Shown one piece after another: positions 34,838 to 42,924 of a DNA stretch of 64,000 nucleotides. Positions within the stretch are counted from its first letter, which is position 1. Each line of letters begins with the position of its first letter. The stretch comes from CAYXGZ01 sp964464755 (GTDB lineage: Bacteria > Planctomycetota > MHYJ01 > JACPRB01). The stretch spans positions 1-64,000 of the forward strand of contig CAYXGZ010000015.1 in assembly GCA_964464755.1 (NCBI GenBank). The letters run 5' to 3'. Made by a program: the position numbers and the translations under genes. Under the pieces are notes generated by a model. The model was not told where the DNA came from. It was given only the letters and a program-made list of their open reading frames with translations, and made no database searches.

Positions 34838-35785
34838 ATGAGAATCGGAATCGGACTCGTCCTGGCCTCGCTCGCCGTCCTTGCCGTCGCCGCGCTGGCC
34901 CGCCCGCGCGTCGTCGCGCCTCCCGCGCCCGCCGCCGCCCCGATCCCCGCGTCCGCGAAGGCGGCCGTCGCGGTCGAGATCGTCAAGGCGCTCGAGGCCG
35001 CGCCCGCGACCCCGCGGGAGGGGAAGGCCTACTTCGACGCGATCCGCGCGCTCGGCCCCGACGCCATCCCGGGCCTGCTGCAGGTCCTGCGCGAGGGCTC
35101 GCCCGCCGGCCGGCTCCAGGCGCTCAACGCCCTCGAGGCCCTGCGCCACGACCTGCGCGGCGCTTGGGAATCCGGGCACGACCTCGCGATGGCGGCCGCG
35201 GCCCGCGGGCTCCGAGGCTCCGACGCGCCGAAGGAGCTCCGCCGCGGCGCGCTCACCGTGCTCTACTCGATCAGTGCCGAGTCGCCCGAGGCCCGCGCGG
35301 GGCTGATCGAGGCCCTCCGCGATGCGGACCCCGAGCTGCGCGACCTGGCCTTCCAGTTCGCGGCGCAGCGCTCGACGCCGGCCGAGTCGGCCGCGCTGGC
35401 GGCGCTGGCCGCCGATCCCTCGAACGAGCTCTCCTTCCGCCTCAAGTCCGGAATCGCCTGGACCCGGGCCTCGGGCGCCGGGATGCCGCCGGAGCTCCTG
35501 CCGACCGCCTGGGCGCTCGCCTCCCAGCCCGCGGGGCCGGCCCCCGAGCGCAGCCTCGCCGTCGAGCTGCTCGCGCGGGGAGGGGGATCCGAGGCCTCGC
35601 CGCTGCTCCTCGGCCTGGCCGCCTCCGATCCGGCCGATCCGGTGCGCGCCGCGGCCCTCGCGGGCCTGGCCACGACCGGCCGCCTCGAGCTCGTGAAGGA
35701 CCTCGTGCCCCGCATCGCCGCCGAGCCCCGCCCCTCCGCCGCGAAGGCGCTCGCCAGGCGCCTCCTCGGCCTCTTCCCCCGCTAG
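34838..35785 (+). CDS. Secreted or membrane-anchored HEAT-repeat protein
   Basis: 315 aa. An N-terminal hydrophobic helix (about 4-21) and an Ala/Pro linker precede HEAT-like helical repeats (IPGLLQVLREG, RGALTVLYSI, RAAALAGLATT). ATG 34838 follows GGTGGGGGT, and longer frames upstream overlap the oxidoreductase in another frame. Function is unknown. Such scaffolds mediate protein contacts. Confidence 0.65.
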   Translation: MRIGIGLVLASLAVLAVAALARPRVVAPPAPAAAPIPASAKAAVAVEIVKALEAAPATPREGKAYFDAIRALGPDAIPGLLQVLREGSPAGRLQALNALEALRHDLRGAWESGHDLAMAAAARGLRGSDAPKELRRGALTVLYSISAESPEARAGLIEALRDADPELRDLAFQFAAQRSTPAESAALAALAADPSNELSFRLKSGIAWTRASGAGMPPELLPTAWALASQPAGPAPERSLAVELLARGGGSEASPLLLGLAASDPADPVRAAALAGLATTGRLELVKDLVPRIAAEPRPSAAKALARRLLGLFPR

Positions 35786-35817
35786 AACGGAATCGCCCGC
35801 CCGCCGCCGGATTCCGC

Positions 35818-35846
35818 TTGACTTCGTGTCACATAGACACTAACAT
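35818..35846 (+). promoter_or_regulatory. Sigma70-type promoter of the SPFH/NrtR operon
   Basis: TTGACT (35818-35823) and TAACAT (35841-35846) are spaced by exactly 17 bp. The first palindromic operator fills the spacer, and the second covers the expected transcription start near 35853. AAAGGAGG at about 35864-35871 serves as ribosome-binding site. Confidence 0.8.
35826..35840 (+). promoter_or_regulatory. Predicted NrtR operator 1 (GTGTC-N5-GACAC)
   Basis: A perfect 15-bp palindrome between the -35 and -10 elements. It contains the GT-N7-AC core described for NrtR-family sites. Its centre is 22 bp, about two helical turns, from operator 2. The likely ligand is the NrtR-like protein encoded at the end of the operon. 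Confidence 0.7.
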
Positions 35847-35847
35847 A

Positions 35848-35862
35848 GTGTCAGAGAGACAC
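35848..35862 (+). promoter_or_regulatory. Predicted NrtR operator 2 (GTGTC-N5-GACAC)
   Basis: A second perfect palindrome with the same half-sites but a different 5-bp centre (AGAGA versus ACATA), covering the expected transcription start. Conservation of arms with divergence of the centre points to a true protein-binding site. Confidence 0.7.
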
Positions 35863-35876
35863 GAAAGGAGGCGGTT

Positions 35877-36890
35877 ATGATGGGCATCCGGTACCTGAAG
35901 GCCGCGCCGACCGACTTCGTCCGGCAGTACTCCGGCGGGACCCTCCGCCGCGAGGGCACGGGGCTCTCGTTCTGGTACTTCGCGCCGACCACCACCCTCG
36001 TCGTGGTCCCGCAGGCCAGCGCCGACGCCCCCTTCGTCTTCCACGAGAGCACCGCCGACTTCCAGACCGTTACCCTCCAGGGCCAGGTCACCTGGCGCCT
36101 CGCCGACCCGCGCAAGGCGGCCGCCCTCCTGGACTTCAGCCTCGCCCCCGGCGGGGCCTACCGCTCCGAGGACGCCGAGCGCCTCCCCGAGCGCCTCGTC
36201 CAGGCCGTCCAGGTCCTCGCCAAGCCGCTCGTCCAGGACCTCGACCTCCGCGGGGCCCTCGGCGCCACGCCGCGGCTCCAGGAGCGCCTCCTCGCCGGCC
36301 TCCGCTCCGCCGCGGAGCTGGCCGCCCTCGGCCTGGAGGTCCTCGCCCTCAACCTCCTCGAGGTGAAGGCCCAGCCCGAGATGGTCCGCGCCCTCGAGGC
36401 CGAGGCCCGGGAGTCCCTGCAGCGGCAGTCCGACCTCGCCATCTACGAGCGCCGGAACTCCGCCGTCGAGCAGGAGCGCCGCATCAAGGAGAACGAGCTG
36501 AACACCGAGATCGCCGTCGAGGAGAAGAAGCGCGCCATCCGCGAGAAGCAGATGGAGGCCGAGATCGCCGTCGAGGAGAAGAAGCGCAAGGTCCGCGAGA
36601 CCCAGGTCGCCGCCGACATCGCCGTCGAGACCGAGCGCACGACCTTCCTCGAGCGCAAGAACGAGAACGACCGCCGCGAGGCCGACGCGAAGGGCTACGC
36701 CCTCGAGGCCACCTTCCGCCCCCTCCGCGAGATCGACTGGAAGGTCCTGCTCGCCGCCGGCGCCGCGGGCATCGACCCCAAGATGATGATCGCGATGGCC
36801 TTCCACGGGCTGGCCGAGAACGCCGCCAAGATCGGCGAGCTGAACGTCAGCCCCGACCTGCTGAAGACCCTGATCTCCCGGGAGCGCTGA
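35877..36890 (+). CDS. SPFH/Band 7 domain protein
   Basis: 337 aa with no membrane helix. An N-terminal SPFH domain (about 1-170) is followed by a charged coiled coil (about 175-265). The coil contains an 18-residue tandem repeat beginning EIAVEEKKR (two copies, with a third degenerate one). SPFH proteins assemble into ring- or cage-like oligomers. First gene of a three-gene operon with an NAD-kinase-like protein and NrtR, so a role linked to NAD or ADP-ribose metabolism is inferred. AAAGGAGG precedes ATG 35877. Confidence 0.85.
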   Translation: MMGIRYLKAAPTDFVRQYSGGTLRREGTGLSFWYFAPTTTLVVVPQASADAPFVFHESTADFQTVTLQGQVTWRLADPRKAAALLDFSLAPGGAYRSEDAERLPERLVQAVQVLAKPLVQDLDLRGALGATPRLQERLLAGLRSAAELAALGLEVLALNLLEVKAQPEMVRALEAEARESLQRQSDLAIYERRNSAVEQERRIKENELNTEIAVEEKKRAIREKQMEAEIAVEEKKRKVRETQVAADIAVETERTTFLERKNENDRREADAKGYALEATFRPLREIDWKVLLAAGAAGIDPKMMIAMAFHGLAENAAKIGELNVSPDLLKTLISRER

Positions 36891-36911
36891 GCTCCCGGGG
36901 AAGGAGGCGCC

Positions 36912-37838
36912 ATGGAGAGCCTCGAGAGGATCGTGGTGGTGACGCGCCGCACGCGGCTCCAGGAGCTCGTCGAGCGCTTCAACACGAGGGCCCAGGCCAG
37001 GTTCTGGATCGAGCGCTCCGGCGGCGACTACGCCGACTACGAGCGCGAGGACGACGCCTACCGCCGCTCCCTCGAGGCGCTCCGCGACGGCCTCCCGAAG
37101 GGCGTCAAGAGCCAGTCCTTCGACCGCGGCTTCCTGCCCACCTTCCTCTTCACCGCGCGCGACCTCGTCCTCGCCATCGGCCAGGACGGCCTCGTCGCCA
37201 ACGCCGCGAAGTACGTGAAGGGCCAGCCGGTCATCGGCGTCAACCCCGACCCCGCCCGCTACGACGGCATCCTCGTCCCCTTCACGGTCGCCCGGGCCCG
37301 CGACGCCGTCGCCCGCGCGCTCGACGGGTCCGCGGCCTGCCGCGACGTCACCCTCGCCGAGGCCGTGCTCCAGGACGGGCAGTCCCTGCTCGCCTTCAAC
37401 GACTTCTACGTCGGCATGCAGACCCACGTCTCCAGCCGCTACGTCCTCGCGATCGGGGGGAGGTCCGAGGCCCAGTCCTCCAGCGGCTTCCTCGTCTCCA
37501 CCGGCGCGGGCTCCACGGGCTGGATCTCCTCCGTCTTCGCGATGGCCGCGGGCGTGACCGCCTTCGCGGGCGGCACGCCGGGCCGGCCCCGCCGCCTGCC
37601 CTGGGAGGACCCCCGCCTGCTCTTCGCGGTCCGCGAGCCCTTCGTCAGCCGCCACTCCGCGGCCTCGATCGTCGCCGGCGAGATCGGCGACGGCGAGGAG
37701 CTCGTCGCCGAGAGCCGCATGCCCGCGGGCGGCGTGGTGTTCAGCGACGGCATGGAGCACGACGCCCTCGTCTTCACCTCGGGCTCCACCGTCCGCATCC
37801 GCAGGGCCGCCCGGTGTGCTAGGCTGGTCGCCGCGTGA
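36912..37838 (+). CDS. NAD-kinase-fold protein, divergent
   Basis: 308 aa. LVLAIGQDGLVANAAKYV corresponds to the GGDGT nucleotide-binding motif of NAD kinases, but reads GQDGL. The second signature TPTGSTAY appears as STGAGSTGW. Another kinase-like segment is VIGVNPDPARYDGIL. Activity as an NAD kinase is therefore uncertain; it may bind NAD or phosphorylate a different molecule. AAGGAGG precedes ATG 36912. It lies 21 bp after the SPFH gene and its stop overlaps the NrtR start (GTGA). Confidence 0.7.
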   Translation: MESLERIVVVTRRTRLQELVERFNTRAQARFWIERSGGDYADYEREDDAYRRSLEALRDGLPKGVKSQSFDRGFLPTFLFTARDLVLAIGQDGLVANAAKYVKGQPVIGVNPDPARYDGILVPFTVARARDAVARALDGSAACRDVTLAEAVLQDGQSLLAFNDFYVGMQTHVSSRYVLAIGGRSEAQSSSGFLVSTGAGSTGWISSVFAMAAGVTAFAGGTPGRPRRLPWEDPRLLFAVREPFVSRHSAASIVAGEIGDGEELVAESRMPAGGVVFSDGMEHDALVFTSGSTVRIRRAARCARLVAA

Positions 37839-38512
37839 GCCAGCCCCCCGCGTCCCGGGTCACGGTCGACATCGTGATCTTCACGATCCGCGACCACGCC
37901 CTCCACGTGCTGCTCGTGAAGCGCAAGTACGACCCCTTCAAGGGCCGCTGGGCCATCCCCGGGGGCTTCGTGCTCGACGACGAGTCGCTCGACCAGGCCG
38001 CGCGCCGCGAGCTCCGCGAGGAGACCGGCGTCCGCGACGTCTACCTCGAGCAGCTCTACACCTTCGGCGACCCGGGCCGCGACCCCCGGGGCCGCGTCGT
38101 CACCGTCGCCTACTTCGCCCTCGTCGCCTCCGACCGCGCCCTCGAGGCGGGCACCGACGCCGCCGACGCCGCTTGGCACCCGGCGGACCGCCTGCCGCCG
38201 CTCGCCTTCGACCACCGGCGGATCCTGGACTACGCCCGCGAGCGGCTGAAGAACAAGCTCGAGTACACGACGGTCGGCTTCCAGCTCCTGCCCGCGAAGT
38301 TCGCGCTGGGCGAGCTGCAGCGGGTCTACGAGGCGATCCTGGGGAGGAGCCTGGACAAGCGGAACTTCCGCCGGAAGATCGAGACGCTGGGGATCCTGGA
38401 GGCGCTGCCGGAATGGCGCCGCGGGGGAGGGGCCCGGCCCGCCCGGCTCTACCGCTTCTCGGCCTCGCGCTTCGAGAAGCTCAAGGACAAGGGGATCCTC
38501 TTCCCCTTCTAG
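37835..38512 (+). CDS. nrtR: NrtR-type Nudix transcriptional regulator
   Basis: 225 aa. The N-terminal Nudix domain has an intact Nudix box (GGFVLDDE then RRELREETGV, residues about 47-70). The C-terminal winged-helix domain (ARERLKNKLEYTTVGFQLLP, FRRKIETLGIL) is the hallmark of NrtR, which represses NAD-metabolism genes and is released by ADP-ribose or related ligands. Because the Nudix box is complete, hydrolase activity may be retained. GTG 37835 overlaps the preceding stop by 4 bp. Two palindromes at the operon promoter suggest autoregulation. Confidence 0.85.
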   Translation: MSQPPASRVTVDIVIFTIRDHALHVLLVKRKYDPFKGRWAIPGGFVLDDESLDQAARRELREETGVRDVYLEQLYTFGDPGRDPRGRVVTVAYFALVASDRALEAGTDAADAAWHPADRLPPLAFDHRRILDYARERLKNKLEYTTVGFQLLPAKFALGELQRVYEAILGRSLDKRNFRRKIETLGILEALPEWRRGGGARPARLYRFSASRFEKLKDKGILFPF

Positions 38513-39480
38513 AGCCACTTCCGGCCGCGGAAGATCGCGACCATGATGGCGCTGATCGCCGCCATCGCCGCCATCATGATCCAGAACCCCCCGGGGTGGT
38601 TCTTGCCCGGCAGGGCCTCGAAGTTCATCCCGTAGATCCCCGCGAGCAGGCCGGTGGTCATCAGGATCGCGGAGATCACGGTCAGCACCTTCATGATCTC
38701 GTTCGTGCGCTGCGACTGGATCGAGATGTAGGTCTCGATGGCGCCGGTCAGCACGTCGCGGAAGCTCTCGAGCATCTCCGCGACGCGCAGGATGTGGTCG
38801 TAGACGTCGCGGTAGTGCGGGGCGACCTCCTTGCGGACCGCGGCGTAGTCGCCCCGGGCGATGCGGCCGAACACGTCGCGGGCCGGGTGGACGACGCGCT
38901 TGAGGTGCAGGATGTCCTTCTTCAGCGCGAAGACCTCGGCGACGACCTTGCGCGGCGGCGAGTGCGAGGTGTGGAAGAGCCGGCGCTCGAGGCTGTCGAG
39001 CTCCTCGTCGAGCTCGTCGATCATGTCGAGGAAGGTGTCGGCGAGGCGGTCGAGGATGGAGTGGAGCAGCCAGTCCGGGCCCCGGCCCAGCGCCCCGTCC
39101 GTCTGCAGGCAGCGGCGGGTCATCTCCTCGATGTTCTTCATCGCGCCGTCGTGGACCGTCACGACCCAGCGGCGCCCGAGGAAGCAGTCGATCTCGGCCG
39201 TCTCGAGCTGGCCCCGGACCTCGGATTTCGAGATGCCGTGCACGACGAGGTAGAGGTACTCGCCGTAGTCGTCGATCTTCGGGTGGTTGAGGTGGGCGAG
39301 GGTGTCCTCGATCGCCAGCGGGTGGACCTTGAAGATGTCGGTGAGGAGCTTCACCTCGGCCGCGTCGGGTTTCAGGAGGTCGAGCCAGAGGTACTCGTCG
39401 CCGGCCACGAGCTCGGCGAGGCGCTCGGGCTTCTCCTCCCGGGCGGTGTGGCCGGGGCGGGCGGCGAGCAGTCGGATCAT
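38509..39480 (-). CDS. corA: CorA-family magnesium/divalent-cation transporter
   Basis: 323 aa. A large cytoplasmic alpha/beta plus helical N-terminal domain is followed by two C-terminal membrane helices. The diagnostic YGMNF pore motif is near residue 282. Pentameric CorA channels import Mg2+. ATG 39480 is preferred to longer starts because TATACT (39488-39493, minus strand) lies 7 nt upstream. Its TAG stop overlaps the NrtR stop in CTAG. Confidence 0.93.
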   Translation of the reverse strand: MIRLLAARPGHTAREEKPERLAELVAGDEYLWLDLLKPDAAEVKLLTDIFKVHPLAIEDTLAHLNHPKIDDYGEYLYLVVHGISKSEVRGQLETAEIDCFLGRRWVVTVHDGAMKNIEEMTRRCLQTDGALGRGPDWLLHSILDRLADTFLDMIDELDEELDSLERRLFHTSHSPPRKVVAEVFALKKDILHLKRVVHPARDVFGRIARGDYAAVRKEVAPHYRDVYDHILRVAEMLESFRDVLTGAIETYISIQSQRTNEIMKVLTVISAILMTTGLLAGIYGMNFEALPGKNHPGGFWIMMAAMAAISAIMVAIFRGRKWL

Positions 39481-39487
39481 GGGGCCG

Positions 39488-39493
39488 AGTATA
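39488..39493 (-). promoter_or_regulatory. -10 element TATACT of corA (leaderless)
   Basis: TATACT lies 7 nt before ATG 39480. With TAAGAT at 39524-39529 for the divergent kinase, it gives two leaderless promoters within a 55-bp intergenic space. Confidence 0.6.
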
Positions 39494-39523
39494 CCCGCCT
39501 TGTCCGGCCGCGCCACGGGCCAC

Positions 39524-39529
39524 TAAGAT
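39524..39529 (+). promoter_or_regulatory. -10 element TAAGAT of the kinase gene (leaderless)
   Basis: TAAGAT lies 6 nt before ATG 39536. No convincing -35 is visible. There is no room for a Shine-Dalgarno on the mRNA. Confidence 0.5.
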
Positions 39530-39535
39530 GGGCCC

Positions 39536-42142
39536 ATGCCCGGTGAATGGCCGCCCGAGGTGGCGCGCGCGGCGGCGGACCCCGCGCGGCGGCTCGGGTC
39601 GCTCGTGCTGGTCCACGAGGTGGGCTCCGGCGGCATCGGCCGGATCTGGAAGGCCTGGGACCCGCGCCTGAGCCGCTGGGTCGCGGTCAAGCGCCTCGTC
39701 GACCGGGCCTCGGGTCCCGCCCTGCTGCGCTTCCAGCGCGAGGCGCGCATCGCGGCGGGCCTCAAGCATCCGCACGTCGTCGCGGTCCACGAGTTCGGCG
39801 AGCACGAGGGGCGGCCCTGGCTGGCGATGGAGCTCCTCGAGGGGGGCGCCTTCGATCCGAGGGGGCCCCTGAAGCGCTCGGTCGCGATCCTCGCCAAGGT
39901 CGCCCGGGGCCTCGCCGCCGCGCACGCCCAGGGGATCGTGCACCGCGACCTCAAGCCCGCCAACATCATGCTCGACGCGCGGGGGGAGCCCCGCCTCGTC
40001 GACTTCGGCCTCGCGCACTTCGCCGACGCCGAGCAGCGGCTCACGCGGTCCGGGACCGCGCTCGGGACGCCCCTGTACATGGCCCCCGAGCAGGTCCGGG
40101 GCGACGTCCGGAAGATCGGCCCGGCCACCGACGTCTACGCCCTCGGGGTGCTGCTCTACGAGTCGCTCGCGGGCCGGCCGGCGTTCACCGGGGCGTCCGT
40201 CGCGGCGATCTACGACCAGGTGCTGAACGCCGATCCCGCGCCGCCTCCCGGGCCGCCGGACCTGGTGGCGGTGAGCCTCAAGGCGCTCTCGAAGAACCCG
40301 CGCGACCGGTACCGCGGCGCCGACGAGTTCGCCGCCGAGCTGGAGCGCTGGCAGGCCGGGGAGCCCGTCCTGGCGAAGCCGCCGGGCTGGACCCGGAAGC
40401 TCCGGGGCAAGCTCCGGTGGATCGCCGCCGGGGTCCTGGTCGCCGCCGCCGCGGCCGGCGGGGCGGTCGTCCTGGACTCCTCGCGCGAGTCCGGCCGGCA
40501 CCGCGCGGAGCTGGAGCGGGAGAAGGCGGCCCTGGAGGCCGGGCGCCTCCTCGACGAGCGCATCGCGCCCATCGCGGCCCTCGTGCAGCAGGCGAAGTCC
40601 GCGTCGTACATCCCGGGGGACGAGATCTACCGGCGCCACGAGGACCTGAGGAAGGCGAGGCCGGAGCTGGAAGCCCTGGCGGCCAAGGCGCCCGGGCATG
40701 CCGGCGTCCGCATCGTCCTCTCGGAGGCCCTGTCCCTCCTCGGCAAGGCCGAGGAGGCGGCGGAGGTGATCGACCAGGCGGCGGTGCTGCGTCCCGACGA
40801 CCCGGCGGTCCACCGACTCCGGGCCCGGGCCCACCTCGAGATGGCCTTCCGGCTCGGATTCGGCAAGGGGGCCGAGGCGCGCCGGGAGGCGTCCCGGCAG
40901 GCCGCGGCGAAGGCGCGGGAGTCCTTCGCGAAGGCGGTCGGAGGCTGGGGCGGGGCGACGGACCTCGACCTCGACGTCGCCCGGGCCTACGCCGCGTTCC
41001 TCGACGAGCGCTGGGACGAGGCCGTCCGCCTGGCGCGGGAGGGGATCGCGCGCCACGGGGACCGGGTCGGCGTCGAGGAGTTCCACCGGCTCATCGGGAC
41101 GACGAGCCGGGCCGACGAGGCCGAGAAGGAGTTCGGGCTCGGGCTGCGCCGCAAGCCCCACTCCCCGGAGCTCCGCATCATCCGCGCCCACGTCCGGGCC
41201 TCGGTGCGCGACTGGGCCGGGCTGGAATCGGACCTCGTGGCCCTGCTGCGCCTCTGGCCCACGGCCGACGCGAACCTCGCGCCCCTGGCGAAGGCCCGGC
41301 TCCAGCTGGGCCGGACCCGGGAGGCGCTCGCCGACGCCGAGGCGTGCGTCCGCCGCCTGCCGAGGCACGCGTACGGGCACGTGGTCCGCGCGGAAGTGCT
41401 CTTCGCCCTCGCGAAGCCCGAGGACGGATTCGAGTCCATCCAGCGGGCCCTCGACCTCGACCCGAGGGAGTCCCGCGCGTGGGAGCTCCTGGCGCGCCGG
41501 GAGCAGGTCCGCGGCGACCTCGAGGCGGCCCTCGCCGCCTGGCGGCGGGTGGTGATCCTGCAGCCCGAGGCCTTGGACGCCCGCAGCGGCGTGGTGAAAT
41601 GCCTGGAGCGGCTCGGCCGCTCGTCGGAGGCCGAGTCCGAGACCACCCGGTGGATCGAGGCCGGCGGGGCCGCGGCGGACTGCTGGGTCCTGCGGGCCCA
41701 GGTCCGCCTCAACCGCCAGCGGGTCGAGGACGCCGTCGCCGACCTCGACGAGGGCGAGCGGCGGGGCTGCCGGATGCCCGACCTCTGGCACTTCCGGGGG
41801 ATCGCGTACGAGCAGCAGGGCCGGACCGGAGCCGCGGAGGAGCAGTACGGGAAGGCGATCTCGATGGACGACTGCTTCGAGTACCGGATGCAACGGGGCG
41901 GCCTGCGGGCGAGGACCGGGGCCGCCGCCGGGGCCCGGGAGGATTTCGAGGCGGCCGCGCGTCTCAACCCCGACCACCCCGACCCGTGGTTCCACCAGGG
42001 CTGCCTCCACCTCGAGGCGGGCCGTCACGCCGAGGCCATTCCGCTCCTGGAGCGCTCCATCCAGGCGGGGGGGCCCAAGTGGGTCCGCCACGACCGGGCG
42101 AAGGAACTGCTCCAGGCGGCCCGCGAGGCTTCCGGCCGCTGA
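39536..42142 (+). CDS. Membrane Ser/Thr protein kinase with TPR tail
   Basis: 868 aa. The Hanks-type kinase domain (about 24-280) has VGSGGIGRIW, Lys52, HRDLKPANIM with Asp138, DFG at 156-158 and APE, so it should be active. One membrane helix (about 298-316) is followed by more than 500 residues of TPR-like helical repeats, probably outside the cytoplasm. It is followed by an ECF-like gene and a pseudokinase, suggesting a multi-component signalling locus. Confidence 0.9.
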   Translation: MPGEWPPEVARAAADPARRLGSLVLVHEVGSGGIGRIWKAWDPRLSRWVAVKRLVDRASGPALLRFQREARIAAGLKHPHVVAVHEFGEHEGRPWLAMELLEGGAFDPRGPLKRSVAILAKVARGLAAAHAQGIVHRDLKPANIMLDARGEPRLVDFGLAHFADAEQRLTRSGTALGTPLYMAPEQVRGDVRKIGPATDVYALGVLLYESLAGRPAFTGASVAAIYDQVLNADPAPPPGPPDLVAVSLKALSKNPRDRYRGADEFAAELERWQAGEPVLAKPPGWTRKLRGKLRWIAAGVLVAAAAAGGAVVLDSSRESGRHRAELEREKAALEAGRLLDERIAPIAALVQQAKSASYIPGDEIYRRHEDLRKARPELEALAAKAPGHAGVRIVLSEALSLLGKAEEAAEVIDQAAVLRPDDPAVHRLRARAHLEMAFRLGFGKGAEARREASRQAAAKARESFAKAVGGWGGATDLDLDVARAYAAFLDERWDEAVRLAREGIARHGDRVGVEEFHRLIGTTSRADEAEKEFGLGLRRKPHSPELRIIRAHVRASVRDWAGLESDLVALLRLWPTADANLAPLAKARLQLGRTREALADAEACVRRLPRHAYGHVVRAEVLFALAKPEDGFESIQRALDLDPRESRAWELLARREQVRGDLEAALAAWRRVVILQPEALDARSGVVKCLERLGRSSEAESETTRWIEAGGAAADCWVLRAQVRLNRQRVEDAVADLDEGERRGCRMPDLWHFRGIAYEQQGRTGAAEEQYGKAISMDDCFEYRMQRGGLRARTGAAAGAREDFEAAARLNPDHPDPWFHQGCLHLEAGRHAEAIPLLERSIQAGGPKWVRHDRAKELLQAAREASGR

Positions 42143-42188
42143 GTTCCTGTTCTCCCCCGGACGGAAATCCATTACGATTTCTGGCCCC

Positions 42189-42923
42189 ATGCCCCCGACG
42201 CTGATCCGGCGCCCGGAGCCGCTCCCCGGAACGAGCTGGTCCATCATCCGCGCCACCCCGGACCCGCTGAACCCGGTCCGCCAGGACCGCATGGCCCACC
42301 TCCTCACCCAGTACTGGAAGCCGGCCTACAAGTTCGTCCGGGCCGCGCTCGGCAAGGGCGCCTCCGACTGCCGCCCGCTGCTCCAGGCCTACTACACCCG
42401 CGTGCTGGAGACCGACGTGATCGCCGCCCAGGGCCTCCAGGACGGCGGCTTCCGCCGCTTCCACCGCCAGTCCCTGGTCGCCTTCCTCGTCGAGCACTAC
42501 GGGCCCGCCGCGACGTCCAAGCTCCAGTCCGTGCCCGACGCGATCCTCATGAACCCGGCCGAGGCCGAGACGCCGTCGCTCGCGGCCGACATCGCGAAGT
42601 ACACGCCCGAGAAGCTCTTCGACCGGCAGTGGGCGCGCGAGGTCCTGCAGCGCAGCCTCGACCGGCTGCGCCGCGAGTTGCGCGAGGCCGGCAACGAGGT
42701 CCGCCTCCAGGCCTGGGAGGCGATCGAGCTGCACCCGGAGTCCCCCGCGGCGCCGGAGCCGGCCACCGTCGCCCTCAAGCTCGGCCTGACCGTCGAGGAG
42801 CTCGAGGCGCACCGCCTCGGCCTGCCCATGGAGCTCGACGAGCACGTCGCGGAGACCGTGGCGGAGACCGTCGCCAACAAGGCGGAGCTGCTCGCCGAGC
42901 TCCGGGAGCTCTTCGGGCCCTGA
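42189..42923 (+). CDS. Degenerate ECF sigma-factor-like protein
   Basis: 244 aa. The opening TSWSIIRATPDPLNP and the segment LLTQYWKPAYKFVRAAL align with the ECF sigma factor at 22314-23051 in this window. The region-2 core DAEDLAQGFF is replaced by DCRPLLQAYY, and region 4 is short and poorly recognisable. It may be a divergent sigma factor or a derived regulatory protein. It lies 1 bp before the pseudokinase gene, repeating the sigma-kinase pairing. TACGAT is 10 nt before ATG. Confidence 0.6.
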   Translation: MPPTLIRRPEPLPGTSWSIIRATPDPLNPVRQDRMAHLLTQYWKPAYKFVRAALGKGASDCRPLLQAYYTRVLETDVIAAQGLQDGGFRRFHRQSLVAFLVEHYGPAATSKLQSVPDAILMNPAEAETPSLAADIAKYTPEKLFDRQWAREVLQRSLDRLRRELREAGNEVRLQAWEAIELHPESPAAPEPATVALKLGLTVEELEAHRLGLPMELDEHVAETVAETVANKAELLAELRELFGP

Positions 42924-42924
42924 C

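Noticed and set aside
37439..42307. A 1622-codon minus-strand frame across corA and the kinase
   Set aside because: Low-complexity shadow; both underlying genes are recognised in other frames.
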